A stretch of 64,000 nucleotides of DNA, taken from NCBI RefSeq assembly GCF_014076415.1, contig NZ_CP043568.1:2294001-2358000 (forward strand), read 5' to 3'. The notes under the pieces were generated by a model that was given only the letters and a program-made list of their open reading frames with translations, was not told the origin of the DNA and made no database searches. Of the stretch, positions 52,556-61,932 are shown piece after piece (the first letter of the stretch is position 1; each line of letters opens with the position of its first letter). The DNA is from Comamonas testosteroni (GTDB lineage Bacteria > Pseudomonadota > Gammaproteobacteria > Burkholderiales > Burkholderiaceae_C). A program made the position numbers and the translations under genes.

Positions 52556-52777
52556 TTACTCTTGGGAAGTTCACGGGTGGCTGGTACAGCCCTCTGTCAT
52601 CAGCAATAGGGGCAATCGGGAGCGAGTGCATAGTCAGATGCGTGCACACTATCCGAATAACGGTCATTTCGATGCTCGATGCGAGTGGCTCGCTCTCGAA
52701 CACCGGATATGTTCGCTGCCGGCATTGGCGAGAGGCTGCAACGAACTTTGCGGAAGCGATCGACACCCGTTGAAATC

Positions 52778-53785
52778 ATGGCTGCTGACTCTTCTTTTTC
52801 TCAGATACAGGCCGGAGCAGGGGCTGCAAGCCCCGAGGGCCGCTTGCTCTTTTCCCGTATGGTCAAGCAGGTACGGCTGCGTCAGTTGCAGCTTTTGCTG
52901 GCTTTGCAGCAATGTGGCTCGGTCATGCAGGCGGCAGTGGAGCTGAGCATGAGTCAGTCAGCAGCTACCCAGGCCCTGGCCGAACTGGAGCGGGTGCTGG
53001 ACATCAAGCTGTTCGAACGCCATGCGCGCGGCATGCGGCCCACAGTGGCAGGCCAGGCCCTGATCGATGCGGCACGCAGCATGCTGGTGGGATTGCAGGA
53101 AGTGTCCGAATCGCTGGCCTCCATCCGTCGCGGGGCTTCGGCAGCGTTACGCCTCGGGGCCATCCCGGCAGCTGCGCTTTCGGTGCTCTCCCAACTGCTG
53201 CCACGCTTTTATGAGGCACACCCGCAGGTCTATGTGGATGTGCATGAGGACGCCAGCGCTCCTTTGCTGTCGCAGCTCATGGCTTCGGGTCTCGATGTGG
53301 TGTTCTGTCGCCAGCCCCAGCTTTTGCCGGCGGAGTTTTCCTTTGAGCCGCTGCTGCTCGATGCGGCCGTGGTGATTGCGGATGCCGGTCATCCGCTTGT
53401 CGGGCGGCGCGATGTGCCGCTGCCTGCCTTGAGGGGCGCGCGCTGGGTGCTGCCGAGCTTTGGCATCGCGGTGCGCAATATCGTGGAGACCGAGGTGCTG
53501 CCCGTGCTGGAGGATGCCTCCTGGTTTCCGGCCTCCACCGTGTCCCTGCCCGTGCTCGAGGGCCTGCTCACCCAGCCTGGGGCCGTATCGCTGGTGCCTC
53601 GCAGCATCCTGCCGGGACTGCGTTCCCAGGGGCGTGTGCGTGCGCTGGATGTGCGTATAGAGGGAGGTTTGCCGCCGCTGGGTGCGGTGTATCGCACAGA
53701 CCATGCGCCAGCGCTGCTGCAGGAGATGCTCAGGCTCTGGCATCGGCTCGAGCTGCCTCATGCGGCAGCACCTGCGTCCGCATAG
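52778..53785 (+). CDS. LysR family transcriptional regulator
   Basis: From the Met at 52778 the protein has 335 residues: an N-terminal winged helix (LRQLQLLLALQQCGSVMQAA through SQSAATQALAELE, FERHARGMRPT) and a LysR substrate-binding domain (LRLGAIPAAALSVLSQLLPRF). It is transcribed in the same direction as the amino acid transporter, 220 bases downstream, and may control it or another target. The frame extends upstream to 52679, but that part does not look conserved. Confidence 0.88.
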   Translation: MAADSSFSQIQAGAGAASPEGRLLFSRMVKQVRLRQLQLLLALQQCGSVMQAAVELSMSQSAATQALAELERVLDIKLFERHARGMRPTVAGQALIDAARSMLVGLQEVSESLASIRRGASAALRLGAIPAAALSVLSQLLPRFYEAHPQVYVDVHEDASAPLLSQLMASGLDVVFCRQPQLLPAEFSFEPLLLDAAVVIADAGHPLVGRRDVPLPALRGARWVLPSFGIAVRNIVETEVLPVLEDASWFPASTVSLPVLEGLLTQPGAVSLVPRSILPGLRSQGRVRALDVRIEGGLPPLGAVYRTDHAPALLQEMLRLWHRLELPHAAAPASA

Positions 53786-53903
53786 GCAGGCACTGGCAAT
53801 CAAGCTGAACGTCCCGGACCATCGAGTCCTTGATGAGGTGAAGCACACCGCATGGTGATCCGGTGTACCTGCCAGGCGACTGATGCGCCTTGGCGGCCTT
53901 GGG

Positions 53904-54662
53904 TCAGGGTGCCGCAACCCTGCGCAGCAGGTAGATGTCCATGATCCAGCCATTTTGCTCGCGGGCCTGGGCGCGCCTTCTGGTGATGTCTGGCGCGATG
54001 TCGCAAAGCCGGCCATGCATGAGCAATTGCTGGGGCATGCCCAGATAGGCGCCCCAGTAGATGTCGACATCGGTGTCTTTCAGCTGTTCATAGCTGCGTT
54101 GGCCATCGAGCATCACGACCAGGGTATTCACCCCGGATGGCCAGCCGTTTTCGCGCAACTGGCGACCGGTGGTGATCAGAAAGGGCTCGCCGATGTCATT
54201 GAGTGCAATGCCGTGGGCACTGCACAGCACCTGCATGGATGTGATGCCGGGCACGACGCGTACCTGTTCGCGGGCCAGGCCCAGACGCGAGGCAATGCGC
54301 AGCGTGCTGTCGTAGAGGGCCGGGTCGCCCCAGACAAGCAGGGCCACACGCCCCGAGCGCTCAGGAAGACGGTCCTGAAGACTGACTTGCCAGCGCCGGG
54401 CAATGGCGTCGTGCCACTCATCCACCTGCTGGTCGTAGTCCGATCCCTGCTGACGGCGTTGCGGCATGTCGAAGTGAGCAATTCGGCGCTCGTCTACGGC
54501 CAGGCTTTGCAGCAGCGACAGGCGGACCTGGGCCAGCTCCGCCTTGCTGTCCTCCTTGTGTGGCAGCAGAACCAGGTCGGCGCTGCGAATCGCTTTCTCG
54601 GCTTCCCGGGTGAGGTGATCGGGGTTGCCGGTGCCGATGCCGATCAGGAATAGCTCCAGCAT
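53904..54662 (-). CDS. cobF: Precorrin-6A synthase (deacetylating)
   Basis: SAM-dependent C1 methyltransferase of the aerobic pathway that converts precorrin-5 to precorrin-6A with loss of acetate. The N-terminal FLIGIGTGNPDHLT, LVLLPHKEDSK, and VPGITSMQVLCS segments are CobF-like. The start at 54662 overlaps the cobM stop as ATGA. CobF is specific to the oxygen-dependent route. It is the last gene of the cobL-E-M-F run. Confidence 0.93.
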   Translation of the reverse strand: MLELFLIGIGTGNPDHLTREAEKAIRSADLVLLPHKEDSKAELAQVRLSLLQSLAVDERRIAHFDMPQRRQQGSDYDQQVDEWHDAIARRWQVSLQDRLPERSGRVALLVWGDPALYDSTLRIASRLGLAREQVRVVPGITSMQVLCSAHGIALNDIGEPFLITTGRQLRENGWPSGVNTLVVMLDGQRSYEQLKDTDVDIYWGAYLGMPQQLLMHGRLCDIAPDITRRRAQAREQNGWIMDIYLLRRVAAP

Positions 54663-55456
54663 CAGGCGCCCTCGGTTCCGCACGGAAAACGCGGTTCGTC
54701 GCCGCGCGGCCGATAGCGGCGATCGTAGTCATTGGCATAGAGCCGGCTGCTGCCGAAATCCTGCTGGCTCAGTGTGGCCCCGACCAGAATCAGTGCGCTG
54801 CGCTGCAGCGGATTGGATTGGGCTGTGCTGGCGATATCTCCCACGCGGGTGCGCACCAATTGCTCGTCCGGCCATGAGGCGCGCCAGACAATGGCTGCAG
54901 GGCAATCGGGGCCGTAATGGCTGGTGAGTTCCTGCTGCACCTGCTCGGCCACATGGACCGACAGATGAATGGCCAGCACGGCGCCGGTCGCCGCGAAGGC
55001 GGCCAGGGTTTCGCCGTCGGGCATGCTCGACGCCCGGCCCGAGGTACGTGTCAGCACCACCGATTGGCAGGAGCCAGGCAAAGTCAGTTCCGCTTCCAGA
55101 GCAGCGGCCGCTGCGCTGAAAGCGGGGACACCCGGCGTGACGGTGTAGGGGATGTTCAGCTCGCGCAGGGCGCGCAACTGCTCACCCATGGCGGACCAGA
55201 TGCTCAGGTCACCGGAATGCAGGCGGACAACATCCAGCCCTTGCTCATGTGCGGTCTGGATTTCTGCCACGATGTCTTCCAGCGACATGGGGGCGGTGTT
55301 GACGAGACGGGCACCCGCAGGGCAGTGCGCCAGCAACTCGCTGGGTACCAGCGAGCCTGCATATAGACACACAGGCGAGGCAGCCAGCAGATCACGCCCG
55401 CGAACGGTGATGAGGTCGGCCGCACCGGGGCCGGCTCCGATGAAATGAACGGTCAA
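54662..55456 (-). CDS. cobM: Precorrin-4 C11-methyltransferase
   Basis: A 264-residue SAM methyltransferase. [18 protein letters not shown] at the N-terminus, [15 protein letters not shown] and [13 protein letters not shown] are diagnostic for CobM/CbiF. It makes precorrin-5 from precorrin-4. It overlaps both neighbours by four bases (cobE upstream, cobF downstream), indicating a tightly coupled operon. Confidence 0.95.
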   Translation of the reverse strand: MTVHFIGAGPGAADLITVRGRDLLAASPVCLYAGSLVPSELLAHCPAGARLVNTAPMSLEDIVAEIQTAHEQGLDVVRLHSGDLSIWSAMGEQLRALRELNIPYTVTPGVPAFSAAAAALEAELTLPGSCQSVVLTRTSGRASSMPDGETLAAFAATGAVLAIHLSVHVAEQVQQELTSHYGPDCPAAIVWRASWPDEQLVRTRVGDIASTAQSNPLQRSALILVGATLSQQDFGSSRLYANDYDRRYRPRGDEPRFPCGTEGA

Positions 55457-55896
55457 GGCAAAACTCCAGGGATAAATGGTGTGGGCAGCGGCAAGCCGGC
55501 AATCGCCAGCGTCGCACGTCGGTCTGCCGAAACGGTGCGCAGCACCAGCAGTCGGCTATGGGCCAGGACGGTGCCGGCGTGCAGGGCCAGGGCTTCTGCA
55601 ACGCTGCCCGTGGCAAAGCGCTGCTGCAATCTTGCGGAATGGGATGGTGTGGCGATATGAGCAATCGCGCTTTCTGCAAAGCTCTTCCAGTCGATATGGC
55701 CCGGAATCTGGCTCGCCCAATCCTGCAAGGCGCTCGCCGCTGAGGTCTGGCTCCTGCTGGCCAGGAAAGCAAAGGTCCAGCGGCAGGGCGCTGAATCAGC
55801 GCTCTCTAGCCTCTGCTGGGCCTGGGTCCAGCAGCTTTCGAATGATTGGGGCAGAGCGCCGGCCTGAAAGCCCCAGCCTGCGAACAAATATCTCAT
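55453..55896 (-). CDS. cobE: CobE / CbiG C-terminal-like protein
   Basis: A 147-residue protein matching the C-terminal domain of CbiG. It starts [10 protein letters not shown], the CobE opening, and contains [19 protein letters not shown] and [20 protein letters not shown]. The start at 55896 overlaps the cobL stop as ATGA; the longer frame to 56070 is a shadow of cobL. CobE is found in most aerobic clusters; its biochemical role is not settled, though CbiG opens a lactone in the anaerobic route. Confidence 0.85.
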   Translation of the reverse strand: MRYLFAGWGFQAGALPQSFESCWTQAQQRLESADSAPCRWTFAFLASRSQTSAASALQDWASQIPGHIDWKSFAESAIAHIATPSHSARLQQRFATGSVAEALALHAGTVLAHSRLLVLRTVSADRRATLAIAGLPLPTPFIPGVLP

Positions 55897-57089
55897 TGAC
55901 TGCTCCAGACCCACTGCACCAGGGGGCGGGCCGGGGACCAGGAATGCATGCTGCCCAGGCTCTGTGCTTCGCTCCATTGCAGCTGATACAACTGGCCACC
56001 ATGCGTGCGGTGCAGCTCCAGCAGCAGTGCCTGAGTGTGCAGCGCCACGGCATTCACCACCAGCCGCCAAGGTCCGGAAAGACGCATGTGCAGGGCATTG
56101 AACAGCTCCGCGCTGAAGCCACCGCCGACAAAAACGGCCTGAGGCTCTGGCTGCAGACGGGGCAGGGCTGCCAGGGCATGGTCGTGAACCACTTCGATCG
56201 CTGCCGCATAGCGCTCAGCGTTCTGCGCAATATTGGCCACACGCGCGGCGTGCTGCTCCACGCAGATGGCCTGACCGCCAGCCAGACACCACTCGATGGC
56301 GACCGAGCCCGAGCCCGCACCCAGATCCCAGAGCCACTCGCCTTGGCGCGGAGCCAGCGCAGCCAGCGTCATGGCCCGCACCGGGCTCTTGGTGATCTGC
56401 CCGTCATGTGCAAACTCACTGACGGGCCTGCCTGGTACCCTGGACAGACCTTTTTCGCCGCGCGCTTCGAAAGCCGCAGTCACAGGGGCCTTGGCTGGCT
56501 GGCTTGCCAACAGGGCGGCCAGTTCGCGCACCGTGCCGCTGCGTATGTCCTGCTGATTGCTGCCTGCCTGCTCCACCAGCCACAGCGGGCTGTCGCCCCA
56601 GCCCTGTTGCTGCAGCCATTGAGCCAGAGTGTGAGCGGCCGTTCCATCACGCAACAGGCAGATAAAGCGCTCTTGAGGCGCCAGCAGAGGCGTCAGGCTG
56701 CTCAGGCTGCGGGCATGAAGGCCCAGACAATGGGTGCGCTCCTGGGACCAGCCCAGCTCGCCTGCAACCCAGGAAAATGTCGAGGCTTGAGGGTAGTTGC
56801 GCCACTCGCCCAGTTCCAGGCGTCTGGCCAGCGATGCACCGGCACCGAAGTGAAACGGATCGCCGGACACCAGCACGGCCACGCCTTGCTGTCCGCGCAG
56901 TTGCAGCACGGGCTCGACGCTGAAGGGGATCGGCCACGCTCTGCCACGCGCTCCTGCCTGCGCCAGCGCCAGATGACGCGGACTGCCGAACACAACACTG
57001 GCATCATCCAGGGCTTGTCGCGCTGCGGGGCTCAGGCCTTCCAGCCCTGACGGATGAATTCCGATAATTGAAAGCCACGGATTGGCCAT
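55893..57089 (-). CDS. cobL: Precorrin-6Y C5,15-methyltransferase (decarboxylating)
   Basis: A two-domain enzyme of about 398 residues: an N-terminal CbiE-type methyltransferase (SIIGIHPSGLEGLSPAARQAL, LVSGDPFHFG) and a C-terminal CbiT-type domain with the SAM motif DLGAGSGSVAIEW. It adds methyls at C5 and C15 and removes the C12 carboxyl group. The start ATG at 57089 shares the four bases CATG with the opposite-strand cobK start at 57088, so the two genes diverge with overlapping start codons. AGGAG lies ten bases upstream, inside cobK. Confidence 0.93.
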   Translation of the reverse strand: MANPWLSIIGIHPSGLEGLSPAARQALDDASVVFGSPRHLALAQAGARGRAWPIPFSVEPVLQLRGQQGVAVLVSGDPFHFGAGASLARRLELGEWRNYPQASTFSWVAGELGWSQERTHCLGLHARSLSSLTPLLAPQERFICLLRDGTAAHTLAQWLQQQGWGDSPLWLVEQAGSNQQDIRSGTVRELAALLASQPAKAPVTAAFEARGEKGLSRVPGRPVSEFAHDGQITKSPVRAMTLAALAPRQGEWLWDLGAGSGSVAIEWCLAGGQAICVEQHAARVANIAQNAERYAAAIEVVHDHALAALPRLQPEPQAVFVGGGFSAELFNALHMRLSGPWRLVVNAVALHTQALLLELHRTHGGQLYQLQWSEAQSLGSMHSWSPARPLVQWVWSSQ

Positions 57090-57837
57090 GACCCAAGTTC
57101 TCCTGTTAGGCGGCACTTTCGATGCCTATATGTTGTCCACGCTGCTGCATGAGGCCGGGGTGCAAGCCATCTATTCCTATGCCGGAGCCACCCAGACGCG
57201 CCGTACTCCGGCTTTGCCGGTGCGTGTAGGCGGCTTTGGCGGCGTGCAGGGGCTGGTCGATTACCTGAGTGCGCATCACATCACCCATGTCATCGACGCC
57301 ACCCACCCGTTCGCGGCACAGATGAGTGCCAATGCCATCGCGGCCTGTGCCCAACTGGATCTGCCCTTGCTGTCCATGGAGCGGCCAGCCTGGCAGGCAC
57401 AGCCCGGCGATCAATGGCGGCATGTGCCGGATATGGCGGCTGCCGCCAAGATCCTGAGCCCCATGCTCAAGCGGGTGTTTCTGGCCATAGGGCGCAAGCA
57501 GCTGGCGGCGTTTGCGGGCCTGGCCGGCGAGCACCAGTTTGTGCTGCGCGTCATCGACCGGGAAGGCGGCGCCTTGCCTTTGCCGGCATCCAGCTATGAG
57601 CTGATCGTGGCGCGCGGTCCGTTTCGGCTCGCCGACGAACTGGTGCTGCTCGGGCAGTACCGCATCGACTGCATCGTCAGCAAGAACGCCGGTGGCGCAG
57701 ATACCTATGCCAAGATCGAGGCCGCGCGGCAGCTGGGTATTCCGGTCATCATGGTCGACAGGCCTGTGCTGGCGCCGCGCGCCCAGTGCCAATGCCCGCA
57801 GCAGGCCATGGAGTGGCTGCGCCGGCAGTGCTGCTGA
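57088..57837 (+). CDS. cobK: Precorrin-6A reductase
   Basis: NADPH-dependent reductase of 249 residues giving precorrin-6Y (dihydro form). Typical CobK segments are VLLLGGTFDAYML, HVIDATHPFAAQMSANA, PDMAAAAKILSP and SKNAGGADTYAKIEAARQLGIPV (in parts). It is the only + strand gene in the corrin-ring cluster, lying between cobJ (convergent) and cobL (divergent, start codons overlapping). No clear ribosome site is visible. Transcription of cobGHIJ that failed to stop would run antisense through it. Confidence 0.93.
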   Translation: MTQVLLLGGTFDAYMLSTLLHEAGVQAIYSYAGATQTRRTPALPVRVGGFGGVQGLVDYLSAHHITHVIDATHPFAAQMSANAIAACAQLDLPLLSMERPAWQAQPGDQWRHVPDMAAAAKILSPMLKRVFLAIGRKQLAAFAGLAGEHQFVLRVIDREGGALPLPASSYELIVARGPFRLADELVLLGQYRIDCIVSKNAGGADTYAKIEAARQLGIPVIMVDRPVLAPRAQCQCPQQAMEWLRRQCC

Positions 57838-57868
57838 GCAGCTGTACCCGGCAAGGCCTTGTGTGCGC

Positions 57869-58672
57869 TCAGGCATGGTCTGTCACGGCAGAGGTAGCGC
57901 TGCTGCTTGTCTCATAGCTGCGCGGGGTATAGACATGCTTGCCCACCTGGCGGGTCTGGCTGTTGCCCACGATCACCACCGTGCGCATATCGGCCATATC
58001 GGCTTGTGCATCCAGCAGCCGCACGATCTGCAGCGTTTCATCGGGGCGACTGACGTTGCGGGCAAAGCAGATCAGGCGCTCGGGCTCGCACTCCTGCTGC
58101 AGCACCTGCAGTGCCCGGGAAAAGCCTTGCGGGCGTGACCGAGAGCAGGGGTTGTAGAACGCCATGGCGAAATCGGCCTGGGCGGCCAGACGGATGCGGC
58201 GCTCGATGATGCTGGCGGGTTTGAGGTTGTCGGACAGGTTGATGGTGCAGAAGTCATGTCCCAAGGGGGCGCCCAGACGCGCTGCCGCGGCCAGCATGGC
58301 GGTGATGCCCGGCTGCACCTGAACGTCCACGCTCTGCCAGCGGGCATGCTCCTCGGGGCTGGCCTGCTCCAGCGTCTCGAACACGGCACTGGCCATGGCG
58401 AATACGCCCGGGTCGCCCGACGAGAGCATCAGCACCTTGCGGCCCTGGGCTGCAAGATTCAAGGCATTGCGCGCACGCTCCAGCTCCTCGCGGTTGTCGC
58501 TGGCGTGCAGTTGCAGATGTTCCAGACCCTGCAGCCGCGCCACATAGGGAAAGTAGCCGAATGCATCGCTGGCGCTGGCAATGCTTTCGCGCACCTGCTG
58601 CGTCAGCAGGGCATCATCGCCCGGGCCCAGGCCCAGCACCAGGAGTTGTGGAGGCATTGTGGTCGTGCTCAT
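57869..58672 (-). CDS. cobJ: Precorrin-3B C17-methyltransferase
   Basis: Ring-contracting SAM methyltransferase of 267 residues. LLVLGLGPGDDALLT at the N-terminus, LSSGDPGVFAMAS, VQPGITAMLAAAA and DFAMAFYNPCSRSRP are CobJ/CbiH signatures. The start is set at 58672, ten bases after the cobI stop; the frame upstream of it is a cobI shadow. It acts after CobG in the aerobic route. Confidence 0.95.
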   Translation of the reverse strand: MSTTTMPPQLLVLGLGPGDDALLTQQVRESIASASDAFGYFPYVARLQGLEHLQLHASDNREELERARNALNLAAQGRKVLMLSSGDPGVFAMASAVFETLEQASPEEHARWQSVDVQVQPGITAMLAAAARLGAPLGHDFCTINLSDNLKPASIIERRIRLAAQADFAMAFYNPCSRSRPQGFSRALQVLQQECEPERLICFARNVSRPDETLQIVRLLDAQADMADMRTVVIVGNSQTRQVGKHVYTPRSYETSSSATSAVTDHA

Positions 58673-58682
58673 GACAGCGCGA

Positions 58683-59423
58683 TCACATGTCGTTTGCCGG
58701 GCGGCGGCCCTGGCCGTGCACGACGATGATGGCGAAATAGGGGCAGCGCTCGGGTGCATCGCGCAGCGGCATGACCTGCTGATCGCTCATGGTGCCGTTG
58801 ATGACCAGCCAGGCGCGCTCCAGCTTGCCTTGCTCGTCCAGCAGTGCACGGATGCGGCCCAGATGCCGTCCCACCTTCATGATGACCAGTGCGTCCGAGC
58901 GCGCCATATGCTCGCGCAGCGGCGTATCGGGCAGGGTCGCGGGCAGCACGCTCATCACATCGTCGCCCCAGGTCATGGGAATGCCGGTGGCATGCCAGCA
59001 GCCCACCATGCCGGGTATGCCGGGCAGCACCTCCACCGTCACCTGTTGCGCCTGGCGCAGGCGCACATAGAGATGCATGAAGGAGCCGTAGAAGAATGGA
59101 TCGCCTTCGCAGAGCACGATCACATCCTCGCTGCGCGTCAGCTCCGTCAGCCGGGCCTGCCAGTCCTGATAGAAGCTGGACAGCTGGGCGATGTAGCGCG
59201 GGTCGTCGTGCGGAATCTCCGTGGTCAGGGGGTACTCCATCGGGTACTCCGTGACCTCGGCATGCAGAAGGCCATTGACCAGTTGCCGCGCCTTGCCCGG
59301 GTGACCGCGCTTGCGGAAGTAGGCCACATGACGGGCGTTTCTCAGCAAGCGGTCGGCCTTCACGCTCATCATGTCGGGATCGCCGGGACCCAGTCCCACG
59401 CAGAAGATTTTTCCGTGATTCAT
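58683..59423 (-). CDS. cobI: Precorrin-2 C20-methyltransferase
   Basis: A 246-residue SAM methyltransferase that commits precorrin-2 to corrinoids. IFCVGLGPGDPDMMSVKA, LCEGDPFFYGSFMHLYVRL and VLPGIPGMVGCW are the conserved segments. AGGAAGAG lies before the ATG at 59423. It follows cobH by 11 bases. Confidence 0.95.
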   Translation of the reverse strand: MNHGKIFCVGLGPGDPDMMSVKADRLLRNARHVAYFRKRGHPGKARQLVNGLLHAEVTEYPMEYPLTTEIPHDDPRYIAQLSSFYQDWQARLTELTRSEDVIVLCEGDPFFYGSFMHLYVRLRQAQQVTVEVLPGIPGMVGCWHATGIPMTWGDDVMSVLPATLPDTPLREHMARSDALVIMKVGRHLGRIRALLDEQGKLERAWLVINGTMSDQQVMPLRDAPERCPYFAIIVVHGQGRRPANDM

Positions 59424-59434
59424 GGTGACTCTTC

Positions 59435-60064
59435 CTACTCCACCGTGGTTGCCAGTGCGTTGATGGCGGCAACCGTGATGGCGGATCCGCCGAGGCGTCC
59501 TTGCACGATGGCAAACGGAATCTGCCCCCATTCGCGCAGCGCGTCCTTGGACTCCGCAGCTCCCACAAAGCCGACCGGGCAGCCGACGATGGCGGCCGGG
59601 CGCGGACAGCCCGGGTCCTGCAGCATATGGAGCAGATGAAACAGGGCCGTCGGCGCATTGCCTATGGCGACCACGGCGCCGTCCAGATGCTCGCGCCACA
59701 GCTCCAGCGCAGCGGCGCTGCGGGTGTTGCCCATGTCGGCTGCCAGCGCTGGCACACGCGGGTCTTGCAGGGTGCAGATGATGGGGTTCCGGGCCGACAG
59801 GCGCTTGCGCGTGATCCCCTCGCTGACCATGCGTGCATCGCAGAGCACGGGTGCTCCGCGCTGCAGCGCGGCTTCCGCTGCTTCGGCAAAGGTCGGGGAG
59901 AAATGGATATGTGCGGCCAGTTCCACCATGCCGGCCGCGTGAATCATGCGGCAGGCGACCCGCTCTTCCACGGGGTTGAAGCGCTTGAGATCGGCCTCTC
60001 GGCGGATGATGCTGAACGATTGCCGGTAAATCTCTTCACCGCACTTTTCATAGTTGTAGGTCAT
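59435..60064 (-). CDS. cobH: Precorrin-8X methylmutase
   Basis: Moves the C11 methyl to C12 to make hydrogenobyrinic acid. The catalytic His is His42 in RMIHAAGMVE; other family segments are LCDARMVSEGI, GNAPTALFHLL and GCPVGFVGAAESK. At 209 residues it is full length. The start overlaps the end of cobG by 17 bases. Confidence 0.96.
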   Translation of the reverse strand: MTYNYEKCGEEIYRQSFSIIRREADLKRFNPVEERVACRMIHAAGMVELAAHIHFSPTFAEAAEAALQRGAPVLCDARMVSEGITRKRLSARNPIICTLQDPRVPALAADMGNTRSAAALELWREHLDGAVVAIGNAPTALFHLLHMLQDPGCPRPAAIVGCPVGFVGAAESKDALREWGQIPFAIVQGRLGGSAITVAAINALATTVE

Positions 60065-61331
60065 TGAGTTGTTGCTGTATCTCGTGAGGATCGGAGTTCA
60101 GAGGCCGATAGGGAATGGATGCCCGGGCCGACGGCTGCGCTTCGGCGGGGCTGGCGTGGAGCCATATCTGGCCCGTTGTGTCCTGGCTGGCAAACACCAC
60201 ACTTGTCGCATCGGCAGTCAGGGCACAGAGCTTGGCGCAGCCGCTGATATGAAGATGCCGGTCCGCCGCCTGTGAGCTGGCGAATTGCAAGGCCATGGGC
60301 TGGGCCGGGATATGGGCCTGAGGGCAGTTGGGGGCACCGGTGCAGGCCGAGACCCGCAGGCGCACATCCGCAGACTGGCTGATCCAGTCCCTGGCATCGA
60401 GCCTGGCAGGCAGTGAATCCAGGTGCTTGTTCGGCAGCAGCAAGGATTTCCAGGGCGTGACCCGGATCTCCGCTTGTTCGGGCATGAGAGCCGCCAGCTT
60501 CTGTATGGCCCATGCGTCCAGGCGTCCCAAGGGGGCGCCGAGCAGCAGGCCGTGAGGATTGAGCGCTCCGGGCCGCAACGGCCTGGCAGCGCTCCTGTCC
60601 GGAGTGCGGGGCTCAAGGTGATGACTGGCCTTGGCGAGTCCGCAGGCATGAAGGTCGATAGGCTTGGCAAGGCCGCGCAATCGGCCTGCCGCCTGCGCAC
60701 TGCGCTCGCGGGCAAACCACAGGGCAATCTGTATGGCTGCCTGCACGGCAGCCGGTGCAGTCTCAAAGCCATACCAGTCTTCCGATTGGCCCAGGGCAAG
60801 TCCATAGCCTCCATCGGCGCAGGCCCATAGTTGAAGGTCGGAGCTCAGGCTTCGGAGATGGCACTGCGGATCGTCGACCAGCATGTCGAATTTGCCGGGC
60901 AGGGCCGGCATGTTCTGCTGTTGCAGGGCCAGGGGACTGAGGTCACGCGCAGTTGCACCGCAAAGCGCCAGAGCCAGTGCATGGGTGCGATCTCCTCTTG
61001 TATAGAACGGAGTGCAATGCACGGCAGGCGCCAGATCTGCCTGCTCATCGGCAGGGGCCAGCCTGGAAACAACGAGCGCTGCGCGCAAGGCAGGCAGAGC
61101 CGATTCGTGCACGCCGCGCAGTTGCAGATTGCCGAGGCGGGTCAACTCGATCTGGCCCGAGGCATGGGTTCGTGCGAGTTCGGCCAGTACCAGCCACTGA
61201 GCGGCGGTGAGAGACGCACAGCGAGGTCGCACGCGCACGATCCAGCCGTCCTGTGCCTGCATGGGCTTCCAGGTGCTGGGACACCAGCCACGAATCTGGA
61301 TGGGCTCAGGGCTGGACAAGCTCTGCTCCAC
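60048..61331 (-). CDS. cobG: Precorrin-3B synthase (oxygen-dependent)
   Basis: A 427-residue member of the sulfite/nitrite-reductase superfamily that hydroxylates precorrin-3A with oxygen. The siroheme-type Cys set that binds the 4Fe-4S cluster is present: ACTGAPNC and SGCAKLC. The N-terminal RGWCPS and the linker GLALGQSEDWYG fit CobG. It is the first gene after the second cobalamin riboswitch and marks the pathway as aerobic. Confidence 0.93.
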   Translation of the reverse strand: MEQSLSSPEPIQIRGWCPSTWKPMQAQDGWIVRVRPRCASLTAAQWLVLAELARTHASGQIELTRLGNLQLRGVHESALPALRAALVVSRLAPADEQADLAPAVHCTPFYTRGDRTHALALALCGATARDLSPLALQQQNMPALPGKFDMLVDDPQCHLRSLSSDLQLWACADGGYGLALGQSEDWYGFETAPAAVQAAIQIALWFARERSAQAAGRLRGLAKPIDLHACGLAKASHHLEPRTPDRSAARPLRPGALNPHGLLLGAPLGRLDAWAIQKLAALMPEQAEIRVTPWKSLLLPNKHLDSLPARLDARDWISQSADVRLRVSACTGAPNCPQAHIPAQPMALQFASSQAADRHLHISGCAKLCALTADATSVVFASQDTTGQIWLHASPAEAQPSARASIPYRPLNSDPHEIQQQLNDLQL

Positions 61332-61533
61332 ACAGTGCGGTCAGCGCGCCGCCGACCCACAGGGACAAATCTGAATGGCAAATTCCATGCAACATAGGTC
61401 ATTCACGGTCGGTTTGGCCGAAACCCGGGCCAGACAAACAAAATGTGCAGAGGGAAAATGAAGAGGTGATGAGCCGCGCGCAGGCACGGACATATCACAA
61501 GCCACATGCAATCCCGCTGCGTCTTGTACACAT

Positions 61534-61742
61534 CAGGCCGGTCTCCGGACTTACAGAGCCCACCTGAGGGTGGCATATCGATGCGCCTTCCCGCTTTCGC
61601 AGTGGCTGCCATGGCCGTGGGCCAGAGCTTGCATCTCCATATCTCTGATTACCGTTGCGGGTGCAGTGCAGGATTGATGGGAGAACTCCATCCACCTGCT
61701 TCTCGTTTCACCTCCGCGTGCAAAAGCACGCCATGAGGCACC
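61534..61742 (-). promoter_or_regulatory. Cobalamin riboswitch upstream of cobG
   Basis: Read on the minus strand, the leader has GGTGCCTCATGG with GGTGAAACGAGAAGCAGG, then ACCCGCAACGG, then GCCACTGCGAAAGCGGGAAGG and the B12 box AGTCCGGAGACCGGCC (61535-61551). It ends about 200 bases before the cobG start and should repress the corrin-ring operon when adenosylcobalamin is plentiful. No clear terminator follows, so control may act on translation. The rest of 61332-61932 holds no gene I can support. Confidence 0.93.
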
Positions 61743-61932
61743 TGTGGTGGCGCGATCTTACGCGATAACCTGATGCACCCGGCCAAATTCATCGGCTTGG
61801 CAGTAGCTTTCCTGCTGTCTGTACGGTGACCGTATATCGATCAGGCGAGCAGGCGGGCCGCAGTGATGCCCTGTTTGATGATTATCAAAATAGATGGCTA
61901 TTGGCGCTTGTCTGTTAGAGGGTCGGGGGCAT

